64,000 nucleotides of DNA from Litorivivens lipolytica. GTDB taxonomy: Bacteria > Pseudomonadota > Gammaproteobacteria > Pseudomonadales > Spongiibacteraceae. The stretch lies in NCBI RefSeq assembly GCF_014191715.1, contig NZ_JACHWY010000001.1, positions 1 through 64,000 on the forward strand, given 5' to 3'. The notes beneath the pieces are model-generated. The model was not told the DNA's origin. It searched no databases and was given only the letters and a program-made list of their open reading frames with translations. A program made the translations under genes and the position numbers. Positions 1-7,886 of the stretch are shown here, one piece after another. How positions within the stretch are numbered: the stretch's first letter is position 1; every line of letters starts with the position of its first letter.

Positions 1-122
1 GTTGTTACACGACCGAGAAAGCAGAATGTACTCAGACAAAAGCTATCAGTTTAACCATCACCCTATTTGTGTGTGAACGAGCAGGCTAACGTAGCCGGTA
101 AGACTCCAACACCACAAACCAG
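1..122 (+). other. 23S-5S rRNA internal transcribed spacer
   Basis: This stretch lies directly upstream of the 5S gene and contains no credible ORF. It reads as the spacer between 23S and 5S in an rRNA operon that enters the window from the left. I cannot recognise the conserved 23S 3' end in it, so the 23S gene probably ends before base 1. The assignment rests on position next to 5S rather than on sequence conservation. Confidence 0.6.
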
Positions 123-243
123 TTTGCCTGGCGACGATAGAGACGTGGAACCACCTGACCCCATCCCGAACTCAGAAGTGAAACGCGTCATCGCCGATGG
201 TAGTGTGGGGCTTCCCCATGTGAGAGTAGGTCATCGCCAGGCT
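123..243 (+). rRNA. rrf: 5S ribosomal RNA
   Basis: This is the 5S rRNA of the large ribosomal subunit, about 120 nt. The sequence starts with TTTGCCTGGCGAC and ends with GTCATCGCCAGGCTT, so the 5' and 3' ends pair to form helix I. The internal block CCACCTGACCCCATCCCGAA and the downstream AACTCAGAAGTGAAACG are hallmark conserved 5S segments. It is followed at once by a rho-independent terminator, as expected for the last gene of an rRNA operon. The exact ends may shift by one to three bases. Confidence 0.97.
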
Positions 244-251
244 TCTAAATC

Positions 252-285
252 AAAACGCCCAGATCGGAAACGGTCTGGGCGTTTT
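252..285 (+). terminator. Rho-independent terminator of the rRNA operon
   Basis: The arms AAAACGCCCAGA and TCTGGGCGTTTT are exact reverse complements separated by a 10-nt loop, with the T-run built into the right arm. It starts nine bases after the 5S 3' end and is the primary terminator of the operon. Confidence 0.93.
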
Positions 286-313
286 ACTATGCGCGTAAAA
301 CACCTTGGGCAAC

Positions 314-580
314 TCGCGATAACCGTACGGTCAGACCCAAAGCGTTCCCTTCGGTCACGGGGCAGGCCCTCGCCAGGCTTCTAAATAAAACACCCCGGTC
401 AGCATTAGCTGTCCGGGGTGTTTTATTTAGGACGCGATAACCTGCTGCCACTACAAAGGCCCATGTGTACCCAAAGCACTCGCTGCGCTCATGGGGCATG
501 CTAACAACCTCCTGCACCGAAGGTGCCAGCTTGGGACCCAAAGCATTCCCGCTGGTCATGGGGCCGGCTCTGTGCCGAAG
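314..580 (+). repeat. Degenerate direct repeats behind the rRNA operon
   Basis: Three imperfect copies of a unit that opens with ACCCAAAGC and closes with a TCAYGGGGC block lie at about 335-363, 469-497 and 536-566. The first two copies are each preceded by CGCGATAACC (about 316 and 433). The third is followed by GC-rich inverted segments around 575-615. The units surround the second terminator. I do not recognise a named repeat family. They could be decayed copies of one rRNA-operon flank spread by recombination between operons. Confidence 0.6.
383..428 (+). terminator. Second strong terminator behind the 5S gene
   Basis: A 16-bp perfect stem (AAATAAAACACCCCGG at 383-398 with CCGGGGTGTTTTATTT at 413-428) closes a 14-nt loop. 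The A-tract and T-tract make it bidirectional. It is preceded at about 370-386 by a copy of the 5S 3' tail (TCGCCAGGCTTCTAAAT), the same sequence that precedes the first terminator, so this is likely a duplicated or recombined rRNA-operon end. Confidence 0.88.
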
Positions 581-701
581 GCATCCCGAAGGGATTGCGA
601 GCGCTGCTCGCAACACAATGTAGGTCAGCTTCAAACCTATTTACCCGCTCTCCCCATCCAAATCTCCCCAATTGCGTATACTAAAGCCAAACAAATAACG
701 A
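429..701. other. Gene-free stretch between rRNA operon and plsC-like gene
   Basis: No credible coding sequence is seen here: the short open frames lack ribosome-binding sites and run through the repeat units. Beyond the repeats there is an AT-rich end (about 640-700) containing TATACT at 677-682. That could be the -10 box of the downstream acyltransferase gene, but no convincing -35 box accompanies it. Confidence 0.5.
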
Positions 702-1742
702 ATGGCCCACCCATCAATGATTTGGTTGACCCACAATACGCTCTACCGAAGGCTTGTATCAGTTCCCCTGATTTTCCTTACAACAACCCTGATGCTTTGT
801 TTGGCACCACTGTGGATCCCACTAAGTTGGCTTGCAGGACGGTTGTTTCCCAAGGCGCGTTCGGCACTTCGGTGTCTTTGCTTTATCACCACTTATCTAT
901 TGTGTGAGAGCGTCGGAATCGTCGTCAGCGCACTCTTGTGGGCGGCAAACGTAGCGACGGGTAGGGACCGCGCATCTTTTCTCGAAAATAACAGGAAGCT
1001 GCAATTCTGGTGGGCAGAAAGTCTGCGCAAAGCCGCCGAAAAGTTGTTTCGCCTACGATTCGTGGTTGACGGCGAGGATGCCTTGCAAGGTCCTGCTGCG
1101 ATCGTATTGCCCCGCCATACCAGTATCGGCGATACGATTTTCCCGGTGACTTTTTACGCCAAGCCATTGGGGCTTGGTGTGCGCTATGTGTTGAAGCGTG
1201 AGCTGTTGCTGGATCCGTGCTTGGATATTGTCGGTAATCGGCTCGCAAACGTATTTTTGAACAGAACGGCGGACGATATGTCCTCCGAGCTGCAGGCGAT
1301 ACGGCAATTGGCGGCTGACGCCAATGACGCTGAGAGCCTCGTCATCTACATGGAGGGAACCCGATTCTCGCAATCCAAACGCGACAGAATTGTTGAGGGT
1401 TTACGGCAGCGTGAAGATGACTCCTTGCTGGACTATGCAGAAAAATGGGATAACGTTTTGCCGCCGAGAATGGCTGGTGCCATGGCGTTGATGGACGGAG
1501 CCCCGAAAAAAGATCTGTTGTTTTGTGCACACGCAGGGTTCGAAGGTTCCGCGAGTTTCGCCATGTTGTTCAACGGTGGTTGGATGGATACGGAGGTGCG
1601 TATCCGGTTCTGGCGGGTTTCAGCCTGCGACATTCCCCATGATAGTGAAGCCCGAAAAGCCTTATTGTTATCGCAATGGGATCGGGTGCACCGCGAAGTG
1701 GCTGCCTTGAACCGCGAGTCACAGGCGCCTAACTCAGCATAA
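702..1742 (+). CDS. PlsC-like 1-acyl-glycerol-3-phosphate acyltransferase
   Basis: A predicted inner-membrane acyltransferase of the PlsC/LPLAT family (lysophosphatidate acyltransferases of phospholipid synthesis), 346 residues. Two hydrophobic segments lie near residues 20-45 and 58-82. The catalytic HX4D motif is seen as HTSIGD at 139-144, and the acceptor-binding motif as EGTRFS at 218-223. The protein is longer than E. coli PlsC (about 245), with an extended N-terminus and about 120 residues after the EGTR motif, like the proteobacterial paralogues often called acetyltransferase or YihG-like. The first in-frame ATG is used; no strong ribosome-binding site decides between it and the ATG at 717. 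It is isolated from its neighbours, and its acyl donor and acceptor cannot be read from sequence. Confidence 0.85.
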   Translation: MAHPSMIWLTHNTLYRRLVSVPLIFLTTTLMLCLAPLWIPLSWLAGRLFPKARSALRCLCFITTYLLCESVGIVVSALLWAANVATGRDRASFLENNRKLQFWWAESLRKAAEKLFRLRFVVDGEDALQGPAAIVLPRHTSIGDTIFPVTFYAKPLGLGVRYVLKRELLLDPCLDIVGNRLANVFLNRTADDMSSELQAIRQLAADANDAESLVIYMEGTRFSQSKRDRIVEGLRQREDDSLLDYAEKWDNVLPPRMAGAMALMDGAPKKDLLFCAHAGFEGSASFAMLFNGGWMDTEVRIRFWRVSACDIPHDSEARKALLLSQWDRVHREVAALNRESQAPNSA

Positions 1743-1782
1743 ATGCTAGCGCGGCGTCTTAGCCACACCGCTGCGCAGCTTT

Positions 1783-2673
1783 CTACAGTTGAGCAATCAC
1801 TTCTGCGGCCCGATCCACTTCGGCTGGATCGATGCTGGTGGGTATCAAGAGCAATTCGTTTGTACCAATATCGGCGAAGGCTTTAAGCCGGTCTTTTAGG
1901 ACTTGTGGCGTTCCGCGAAAGCCGCCGGCTTTTACCATGGCTGCGCGAGATTGCGGATCAAGCCAGTTAAAATAACGTTCCAGGTGGGTTTCCACCTGAT
2001 GGTCTGCATTGTCGCCTAGCGCGAACCAAAAGGCCGTGTTCAATTCAGGTGCCCGAGTATTATCGGCCTTTGTCCAGGCTTGCTGGATCTGGTCAAAGGC
2101 CAGTTCTGCTTCAGCAACCTCGCCGGTCATGCTCATACCACAGACGCCGTCCGCCCAGCGCGCTGCGCTGGCCATCCCCTTAGGGCCCATGACGCCCGCC
2201 AACAGAGGTGGATGGGGCTGTTGGATGGGGTAGGGCTCCACAGAACGAAGAGCGCCTTCGACGCAATTGTCGCCTCGCCACACGGCCTTCATGGTCTCGA
2301 TGTGCTTCTCCATCACTGAGATGCGCTTTTCGGTTAAGGGAGTGCCTGTCGCGCGGTAGTCTTCTTCCCGGCCGCCGGTGCCGACTCCAATAGTCAGACG
2401 CCCACCACTCAACACGTCCACGGTTGCCAATTGCTTTGCGAGAATCACCGGATTGTGAGTGGGCAGAACGATGACGGTCGTGACGAGTTGCACTCGCCGA
2501 GTTAACACTGCACAAGCGCCGAGCGTTGTAATCACTTCCGGGCTAGGAAAGCAGGTGCGTTCACCCAGTGCGAGGCTACTGAACGGACCGTTATCTATCT
2601 TTTCGCACCACTGGAGAAGTATGTCCCGGGTCCAGCCGGGTTCTGTCACAGGGAGGGTCATCCCGATCTTCAT
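1783..2673 (-). CDS. Luciferase-like flavin-dependent monooxygenase family protein
   Basis: This is a member of the bacterial luciferase-like monooxygenase (LLM) superfamily, which fold as a TIM barrel and use reduced FMN or F420. The N-terminus (MKIGMTLPV) is the first barrel strand. The block around residues 72-108, with HNPVILAKQLATVDVLSGGR followed by a GVGTGGREEDY loop, is the family signature. Length is 296 residues, typical for the class. It lies downstream of alkB on the same strand, separated by about 120 bases that hold a strong stem-loop (2731-2775), so it may or may not be co-transcribed with alkB. Whether it uses FMN or F420 and its substrate are not readable. A role in oxidising alkane-derived or other hydrophobic compounds is only inference from context. 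Confidence 0.85.
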   Translation of the reverse strand: MKIGMTLPVTEPGWTRDILLQWCEKIDNGPFSSLALGERTCFPSPEVITTLGACAVLTRRVQLVTTVIVLPTHNPVILAKQLATVDVLSGGRLTIGVGTGGREEDYRATGTPLTEKRISVMEKHIETMKAVWRGDNCVEGALRSVEPYPIQQPHPPLLAGVMGPKGMASAARWADGVCGMSMTGEVAEAELAFDQIQQAWTKADNTRAPELNTAFWFALGDNADHQVETHLERYFNWLDPQSRAAMVKAGGFRGTPQVLKDRLKAFADIGTNELLLIPTSIDPAEVDRAAEVIAQL

Positions 2674-2730
2674 GGTTTGCTCTTCGTATAATCGTTAACT
2701 AACGGGTACAAAGATTATCGATCGGGAGTG

Positions 2731-2775
2731 GCGCCTGTACAACGTGGGGATGGTTTAACAATGTTGTACAGGCGC
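2731..2775 (-). promoter_or_regulatory. Inverted repeat between alkB and the LLM gene
   Basis: GCGCCTGTACAAC (2731-2743) and GTTGTACAGGCGC (2763-2775) are exact 13-bp reverse complements around a 19-nt spacer. It begins about 20 bases past the alkB stop codon and ends about 58 bases before the LLM start. No T-tract follows it on the minus strand, so it is not a standard terminator. It could be a terminator variant, an mRNA-stabilising hairpin, or a two-half-site operator for the LLM gene. Confidence 0.7.
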
Positions 2776-2794
2776 AGTTTTAGCCACGATAGGG

Positions 2795-3964
2795 TCAGGC
2801 GAACTGCTCAGTCAGTTGCTGATAATAGTGGCGTTTCGGTTCGTGGAGATTGGTTTTGTCGAGATCCCCCCCGGCCCATTCCAAGACACGCTTGTCCATC
2901 ACCCGGAACCAAAGTGGCGGTATGTAGGCCAGCAGAAACATCTCGTAGTAGCCCCAGGGTAATTGAGGTACATCCTCAAAGTGGCGCAAGCACTGATAGG
3001 AGCGGCTGGGATGCGCGTGGTGATCTGAATGCCGCTGCAGCTGGAAGGTAAACAGGTTCGAAATCAGTGCATTCTGATTCCAGGAGTGCTGGGGGCGCGG
3101 CGGTTCGTATCTGCCGCTCGCATCTTTTTTACGGAGCAGGCCGTAGTGTTCAATGTAGTTGGCCAGTGAAAGATTCATATGACCCAGCCAGCTGGCGAAT
3201 AGAACAAAGCCAAGGATTTTTGCGCCAAATAGCAGCCCAACGGCAGAGATAAATAGAGCGCCGATAATTATGCCCGGCAAAATTTCATTGTCGCGAGACC
3301 AAAAGCCTTTGCCGAGTTTGTTCAAGCGTTCTTTTTCCAGACTAAACCCGCGAATCCAGGTTTTGGGCTGTTCCCGCAGAATAAACTGGTAGAAGTTTTC
3401 GCCGAGGCGTGAAGAGGCATGATCATCCGGGGTCGCAATCGCGCGATGGTGGCCGCGGTTGTGCTCTACATTGAAGTGGGGGAGCAGGGCGATTCCCAAG
3501 GCCAGGCTGGCACCGGCGCGGTCACTGCGGCCACGCTTATGGCCCATCTCATGGCCGAGATTAATCAGTCCACCGCCAAAACCCATACAGGCAATCGACA
3601 GTGCAAAGAGGCCAAGCCAGGAAAGGTCAGCGGCCGCCGCGTAATAAATACCGGTGAACCAGGCTGCGATGCTTCCGACCAAAGCAAAAAACAAGGCGCG
3701 TTTAAAATAGGGGTCGGCTTCCAGTGCCGGCACATCTTCTTCGCTGTGGTTATTGGGGTCCTGACCGAGGAGTCGGTCCAACAGGGGAACGCCGATGTAG
3801 AAAATTGGATAGCCGATGGCCAGCCACGCCACATTGCCGGTCAATTCGGCAGGGATAATGCCGATCAATAGTACCCAGGGCATGACGGCAGCATTGATTA
3901 GCCATAACCATCTCAGACGCCGCGTTAAGTCGGTAATCGATACAATGGATGCTTCGCTGGTCAT
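2795..3964 (-). CDS. alkB: Alkane 1-monooxygenase AlkB
   Basis: Integral-membrane di-iron alkane hydroxylase that converts medium-chain n-alkanes to 1-alkanols with rubredoxin as electron donor. All hallmark histidine motifs are present in the 389 residues: HEMGHK at 138-143, EHNRGHH at 167-173, the AlkB-specific NYIEHYG at 269-275, and QRHSDHH at 310-316. Six hydrophobic segments are visible. The start is preceded by a GGGGAGA ribosome-binding sequence. The NYxEHYG motif separates AlkB from ordinary fatty-acid desaturases. No rubredoxin or rubredoxin reductase gene is in the window, so these must be elsewhere. A divergent AraC-family regulator 98 bp away suggests substrate-induced expression. 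Confidence 0.95.
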   Translation of the reverse strand: MTSEASIVSITDLTRRLRWLWLINAAVMPWVLLIGIIPAELTGNVAWLAIGYPIFYIGVPLLDRLLGQDPNNHSEEDVPALEADPYFKRALFFALVGSIAAWFTGIYYAAAADLSWLGLFALSIACMGFGGGLINLGHEMGHKRGRSDRAGASLALGIALLPHFNVEHNRGHHRAIATPDDHASSRLGENFYQFILREQPKTWIRGFSLEKERLNKLGKGFWSRDNEILPGIIIGALFISAVGLLFGAKILGFVLFASWLGHMNLSLANYIEHYGLLRKKDASGRYEPPRPQHSWNQNALISNLFTFQLQRHSDHHAHPSRSYQCLRHFEDVPQLPWGYYEMFLLAYIPPLWFRVMDKRVLEWAGGDLDKTNLHEPKRHYYQQLTEQFA

Positions 3965-4062
3965 TAAATAGTCTCCCCTGTTGGTTTTATGATCAGACTA
4001 CGCCCCTCCTATCGGCCTTCCCATGTTGTCATTGACCTGAAAAATTGTTAATTTCGGCCAGT
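3965..4062. promoter_or_regulatory. Divergent alkB / AraC-regulator intergenic region
   Basis: This 98-bp region must contain the promoters of alkB (minus strand) and of the AraC-family gene (plus strand). It is AT-rich toward the regulator side. I see no clear inverted repeat; AraC-family sites are usually direct repeats and none is obvious. Its function is inferred from the divergent arrangement, as in Acinetobacter alkR-alkM. Confidence 0.5.
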
Positions 4063-5088
4063 ATGGATGAAAATCACAAGAAAGCGCGGGCCCTCCGCCC
4101 GGCGGTTGGGCTCCAACTGCTCTGCCAGACCTTGGATGAACTTGGCCTTGATGCTGAGCCTGCGTGCCGGTCAACGGGCTTGGCCAAGCGTGACCTCGAT
4201 ACGCCCGGGCACTTGATTAGCCGAGACGACGAGGTCCGTTTTATTGAGGCCACGCTAGCCACTGTTGAGCGGCCAGACCTGGCGTTTCGCGTTGGAACGC
4301 GCTACCACTTCGGCGTATTTGGCGTGTGGGGGCTGGCTTTGGCAACCAGCCGGGACTTATTGCAGGCGCTAGAAGTGGCTCAGGAGTTTATCGAATTGAC
4401 CCACAGCTTCGCCGGTCTCAGGGTCTCCACCATTGGTGACAGCGCGGTGATTGGGATTCAGCAAGACTACCCATCAGGACCGGTACAGGGCTTCGTGCTG
4501 GAGCGCGATCTTATGGTTACCTTGATGATCGCGAGTGAGATTGCCGGGCGAAGGCTACCGGTGGAGCGGGTCGAGGTGGCGCTTCCTCGCCCGGCTCATT
4601 CTGACTTATTGAGTCGTTTGCTTGATTGCGATGTGATGTGGAACAGTGATCGCACTGCCGCAACGATCGCGCTGGAGGAGTTGCGTAAACCTCTACCACA
4701 AGCTAATCCAATCACCTGGTCAGCCTGTGTGCGCCAGTGCCGCGAATTGATCGCCCGACAGTCCGGTGAGGATAAATTTTCCTCTATCGTTAAGGCTGAA
4801 ATTACGCGTACCCGTTTCCGCGGCATCACCGCTGTGTGTGAACAGTTGCAAACCAGTGAGCGCAGTTTACGTCGACGCCTCAGTGCAGAGGGCACCAGTT
4901 TTCGAGAGCTTCAACAGTCGCTAAGGCTTGCTCTGGCTGAGCAGTATCTGGCGGATCATACGCTGACACTGGAGCAAGTAGCCGACCGGCTGGGGTATAG
5001 TGAGGCGGCTAATTTCTGTCACGCCTTCAGAAGCTGGACCGGGCAAACCCCGAGTGCAGTTCGAAAGCAAAGCATCATCAAACAATAA
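4063..5088 (+). CDS. AraC-family transcriptional regulator, AlkR-like position
   Basis: A DNA-binding activator of the AraC/XylS family with an N-terminal ligand-sensing domain of the arabinose_bd (PF12625) type, roughly residues 20-200 (for example the FRVGTRYHFGVFGVWGLAL stretch). The C-terminal double helix-turn-helix covers about residues 245-340, with the family signature TLEQVADRLGYSEAANFCHA followed by FRSWTGQTPSAVRK. The ATG at 4063 is preferred over a TTG at 4045, because the protein family begins close to this point and the TTG has no ribosome-binding site. It is transcribed away from alkB, matching alkR next to alkM in Acinetobacter, and is followed after 9 bp by a thioesterase gene. 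Control of alkB by long-chain alkanes is a context inference. Confidence 0.88.
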   Translation: MDENHKKARALRPAVGLQLLCQTLDELGLDAEPACRSTGLAKRDLDTPGHLISRDDEVRFIEATLATVERPDLAFRVGTRYHFGVFGVWGLALATSRDLLQALEVAQEFIELTHSFAGLRVSTIGDSAVIGIQQDYPSGPVQGFVLERDLMVTLMIASEIAGRRLPVERVEVALPRPAHSDLLSRLLDCDVMWNSDRTAATIALEELRKPLPQANPITWSACVRQCRELIARQSGEDKFSSIVKAEITRTRFRGITAVCEQLQTSERSLRRRLSAEGTSFRELQQSLRLALAEQYLADHTLTLEQVADRLGYSEAANFCHAFRSWTGQTPSAVRKQSIIKQ

Positions 5089-5097
5089 GGGAAGCAG

Positions 5098-5511
5098 ATG
5101 CAGGTAGACGCAATCAGGGAATTTATGCGGGAGTCTTTTCCGCAGGCGAAAGTGGATGTGCTGACAGTGGGCAACAAAGGCTCAATGTTACGTCAGGAAA
5201 TCGACTTCTCTCACCTTCGACCGGGTGGAACGGTTTCAGGGCCAACGCTTATGGGGCTCGCGGATGCTGCGTTATACGTCGCTATTCTGGGCGAAATTGG
5301 TCTTGTCGCACTGGCGGTCACCACCAACCTCAATATCAACTTCCTGCGAAAACCTGCTGCGGATAGGGCGTTGGTGGCTGAATGCCGATTAATCAAGCTG
5401 GGTAAGGTGCTGGCCGTGGGAGAGGTCTACCTGTACTCGGAAGGTTCTCAAGAACCGGTAGCGCATGTTACTGGCACCTATTCCATCCCGCCGAAGCGGG
5501 ATGGCAATTGA
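5098..5511 (+). CDS. PaaI-like hotdog-fold thioesterase
   Basis: A 137-residue single-domain hotdog protein predicted to hydrolyse acyl-CoA or aryl-CoA thioesters in the cytoplasm. The hotdog helix is seen as GGTVSGPTLMGLADAALYVA (residues about 42-61), with the catalytic-type Asp in LADAALY as in PaaI relatives. The second half has the beta-sheet pattern TTNLNINFLRKPAADRALVA. It starts 9 bp after the AraC-family gene behind GGGAAG, so the two are probably co-transcribed. This suggests a role linked to alkane-derived acyl-CoA, but the substrate cannot be read. Confidence 0.85.
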   Translation: MQVDAIREFMRESFPQAKVDVLTVGNKGSMLRQEIDFSHLRPGGTVSGPTLMGLADAALYVAILGEIGLVALAVTTNLNINFLRKPAADRALVAECRLIKLGKVLAVGEVYLYSEGSQEPVAHVTGTYSIPPKRDGN

Positions 5512-5541
5512 TAGCCGATCGGATTTTTCACAATTCTAGCT

Positions 5542-5570
5542 GCGCTGGCAGACTTCAAGGCAGCCAGCGC
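5542..5570. terminator. Possible terminator between convergent genes
   Basis: GCGCTGGC (5542-5549) and GCCAGCGC (5563-5570) form an 8-bp stem with a 13-nt loop between the thioesterase gene and the convergent DsbA-fold gene. Only a weak T-rich tail follows on the plus strand, so the call is tentative. Confidence 0.45.
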
Positions 5571-5575
5571 TTGTG

Positions 5576-6823
5576 TCAGTTCTGGCGGCGCACAACTTCT
5601 TCAATCATCCACAATCTGTCCTGTCCCCAGATGGCGAACTCTCCCATCCGGAAACTCGGGACGCCCCACAACCCGGCCTCAAATAAGGCATTGCGGTTGT
5701 TCTCTGCGTAGTCGATATTCGCCGTGTTCAGCGCCTGATGAACTTCGCGCCAGGTGAGGCCCGCGTCGTCGCAAGCATGTCGCAAACCCTGATCTGTAGC
5801 TAGATCTCTGGCTTCCGACCAGGCCGCCTGTCCTGCCGATACGATGAAATCCAGCTTCTGTTCTGGCGAGCCTGCGGTGGTGAAGGCTTTCAAGGCGCGT
5901 ATTGCACCGTCACCTATCGGGTCGGCGCACAAACCAAAATCAATATTCAGGCTGGAGGCTTCCCGCGCTGCGTCTCGCAGAATATAGAGCCGTTTCGCCA
6001 GCGGAACCTTGAAGCCGCGCATCGCCATTGGCAGTACCGGCCTAATATCCAGCGCTGCGTTAAGGGATTCGCGCTTTCGCTGCAAAACCGTTGCCGCAAT
6101 AAACGAATAGGGGCTGCGGAAGCTGAGAAAACATTCCACTGGTGTATTGGCGGGTATATTCGGTAGTGCGGCTTTTTCGGGTGAAAAGGGCAGGGCCGGG
6201 CCGTTTCCTTGCCATAGCCGTTTGGCTGCCACGGCGGCGACCAGCCGATCGAAGCGGTCTACTGCCCAGAACCACTGGCCGTTGAATTGCCACATTCCGG
6301 GTAAATAGTGGCCCAGCTTTTCGCGCCGGGCGTTGTTGCGTGCGAGTTGTTTTGACGTTTCTTCACGCAGCGCCTCCTTCATTTCGTCGCCCGAAAACAG
6401 CGTGCGGGCGATGCGGGCTTCTTCGGCAACAAAACGTTCAGGCTCAGCGGCGACTGCGAGCAATTGCTGGGCTGCAATCTGGCGTTGGTGTTCTGATACC
6501 ACCTGAGCATTTGCTGGGAAGGAAAGGTCATAGGCTGGGGCGATGCGTTGTGCGTCTAGTACATTGTACTGGCGCTGACGCGCAAGCTCCGGATAAATCG
6601 GGCTCTCCTGCTGGCTGACAATGAAAATCTTGACCGGTGTGAGTGTTTGCTCAAGCACACGGGGCAGCAATTGGGCCGCCAGATGTGAATGCGGATCACC
6701 GGGTTCGTAGTAGAACTCGATAGCCGGTGATTTTAGCAGGCCGTTTTCCCATCTTACCCGCCAGCGGTTCAGTGGACTTTGAGAGTGGGCTAGATGGCGA
6801 ATCAGTCGCGGTGGCAGTTTCAT
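5576..6823 (-). CDS. Tandem DsbA-fold protein, 2-hydroxychromene-2-carboxylate isomerase-like
   Basis: A 415-residue protein with two thioredoxin-like (DsbA superfamily) halves. The first opens near residue 36 with FYYEPGDPHSHLAAQLLPRV; the second opens near residue 235 with ECFLSFRSPYSFIAATVLQR and ends with the cis-Pro loop WGVPSFRMGEFAIWGQDRLW. Neither half has a CxxC pair. The SPYS motif and C-terminal WGQDRL are typical of the HCCA isomerase/GST-kappa group, which uses glutathione rather than disulfide exchange. There is no signal peptide, so it is cytoplasmic. AAGGAG precedes the ATG. It follows an ABC-2 exporter on the same strand with a 45-bp gap. The family is certain; the reaction is unknown. 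Confidence 0.8.
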   Translation of the reverse strand: MKLPPRLIRHLAHSQSPLNRWRVRWENGLLKSPAIEFYYEPGDPHSHLAAQLLPRVLEQTLTPVKIFIVSQQESPIYPELARQRQYNVLDAQRIAPAYDLSFPANAQVVSEHQRQIAAQQLLAVAAEPERFVAEEARIARTLFSGDEMKEALREETSKQLARNNARREKLGHYLPGMWQFNGQWFWAVDRFDRLVAAVAAKRLWQGNGPALPFSPEKAALPNIPANTPVECFLSFRSPYSFIAATVLQRKRESLNAALDIRPVLPMAMRGFKVPLAKRLYILRDAAREASSLNIDFGLCADPIGDGAIRALKAFTTAGSPEQKLDFIVSAGQAAWSEARDLATDQGLRHACDDAGLTWREVHQALNTANIDYAENNRNALFEAGLWGVPSFRMGEFAIWGQDRLWMIEEVVRRQN

Positions 6824-6868
6824 GGGGCTCCTTGTGCGTGGGGCTCTTATTGGATGTTAGCTAAAGCC

Positions 6869-7882
6869 TTATTCTCGCTGCCAGCGGAATAGTCGAGCGG
6901 CCAGCAGCAGGCAGAGTAAGGTTGTGATCAACAGCGCCAGCAGATGGTGGGCAATCGCCGCAAAGCCGGCGCCTTCAATCATCACCGCACGGGCGGCTTT
7001 AACGACATGCGTCAGGGGCATCACGTTGGCCATGGATTGAATCCAGCCCGGTGCGTTTTCCAGACTGAACCAGATCTCCGAGAAGAACATCATGGGCCAG
7101 GTCAGGGTGTTCAGGAGGCCACCAGCCAGTTCCTCGCTGGCGGTACGCGAGGCAATGACCAGCCCCAGTGATAACAGCGACAATGCGCCGGCGAGGGCGA
7201 TCAGCAATAGCAGGCTGTAGTCGCCGAGCATAAGTAAGTTCAGAAAATAATCGCAGCCGACAAAAATCAGTCCGTTGACCACCACCACAATCATCAGCCG
7301 TGATGCGACCTGAGCCACGATAAACTGCAATGCGCTTACGGGAGTGGCCTGAAAGCGCTTTAACACGCCGTTTTGACGATATCGAACGATGACGTAACCG
7401 ATGCCGAACAATGAAGCGAACATCATATTCATGGCCAGTACGCCGGGCATCACCCAATCCACGTAACGCACCGCCTGACCGGTAAGCTGTTCTTCGTGCA
7501 GCGCTTTGTCGCCATCCAGTGCGCGTAACAATTGTTGGGCTGCAAGACCGGGCGAGGATTCCGGGTTGACCCAATAGCGCAGGCCATCGTTCTCACGGCT
7601 GACCAAAAGATCAATCTGGTGATGGGCGATCTGTTCCAGTGCCCGCTCTCTGGCGCTGTACTCGGTAATGTCGGTGTAGTTCTGTTGCGCTATAGCCAGA
7701 TCGTTATAGCTTTGGGCTTCACCCAGCAGGCCGAGGCGAATCAGGGTTTGATCAGGTTTGGAAAAGACCAGTGCGCAACCGACGATGATCAGTAGCGGGA
7801 AAATAAAAGCCCAGGACAGGGCCGCCCGGTCCCGGTAAAACTCCATATTGCGCGCGGTAAATAGCGCCCAGAACTTGCGCAT
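6869..7882 (-). CDS. ABC-2 type transporter permease
   Basis: Membrane subunit of an ABC exporter, 337 residues. The topology is that of ABC-2 (PF12698) permeases: one N-terminal membrane segment near residues 24-42, a large extracytoplasmic domain (about 45-160), then five or six hydrophobic segments from about residue 165 to the C-terminus. The conserved RYRQNGVLKRFQATPVSALQ stretch, the coupling element of drug/lipid ABC-2 permeases, lies near residue 167. It begins four bases after the stop codon of the ATPase gene, so the two are one transport unit. The substrate is unknown; homologues export drugs, polysaccharides or lipids. Confidence 0.9.
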   Translation of the reverse strand: MRKFWALFTARNMEFYRDRAALSWAFIFPLLIIVGCALVFSKPDQTLIRLGLLGEAQSYNDLAIAQQNYTDITEYSARERALEQIAHHQIDLLVSRENDGLRYWVNPESSPGLAAQQLLRALDGDKALHEEQLTGQAVRYVDWVMPGVLAMNMMFASLFGIGYVIVRYRQNGVLKRFQATPVSALQFIVAQVASRLMIVVVVNGLIFVGCDYFLNLLMLGDYSLLLLIALAGALSLLSLGLVIASRTASEELAGGLLNTLTWPMMFFSEIWFSLENAPGWIQSMANVMPLTHVVKAARAVMIEGAGFAAIAHHLLALLITTLLCLLLAARLFRWQRE

Positions 7883-7886
7883 GCGA

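Noticed and set aside
491-907. 138-codon plus-strand frame overlapping the start of the PlsC-like gene
   Set aside because: It runs through the degenerate repeats, has no binding site, and conflicts with the acyltransferase frame that carries clear catalytic motifs.
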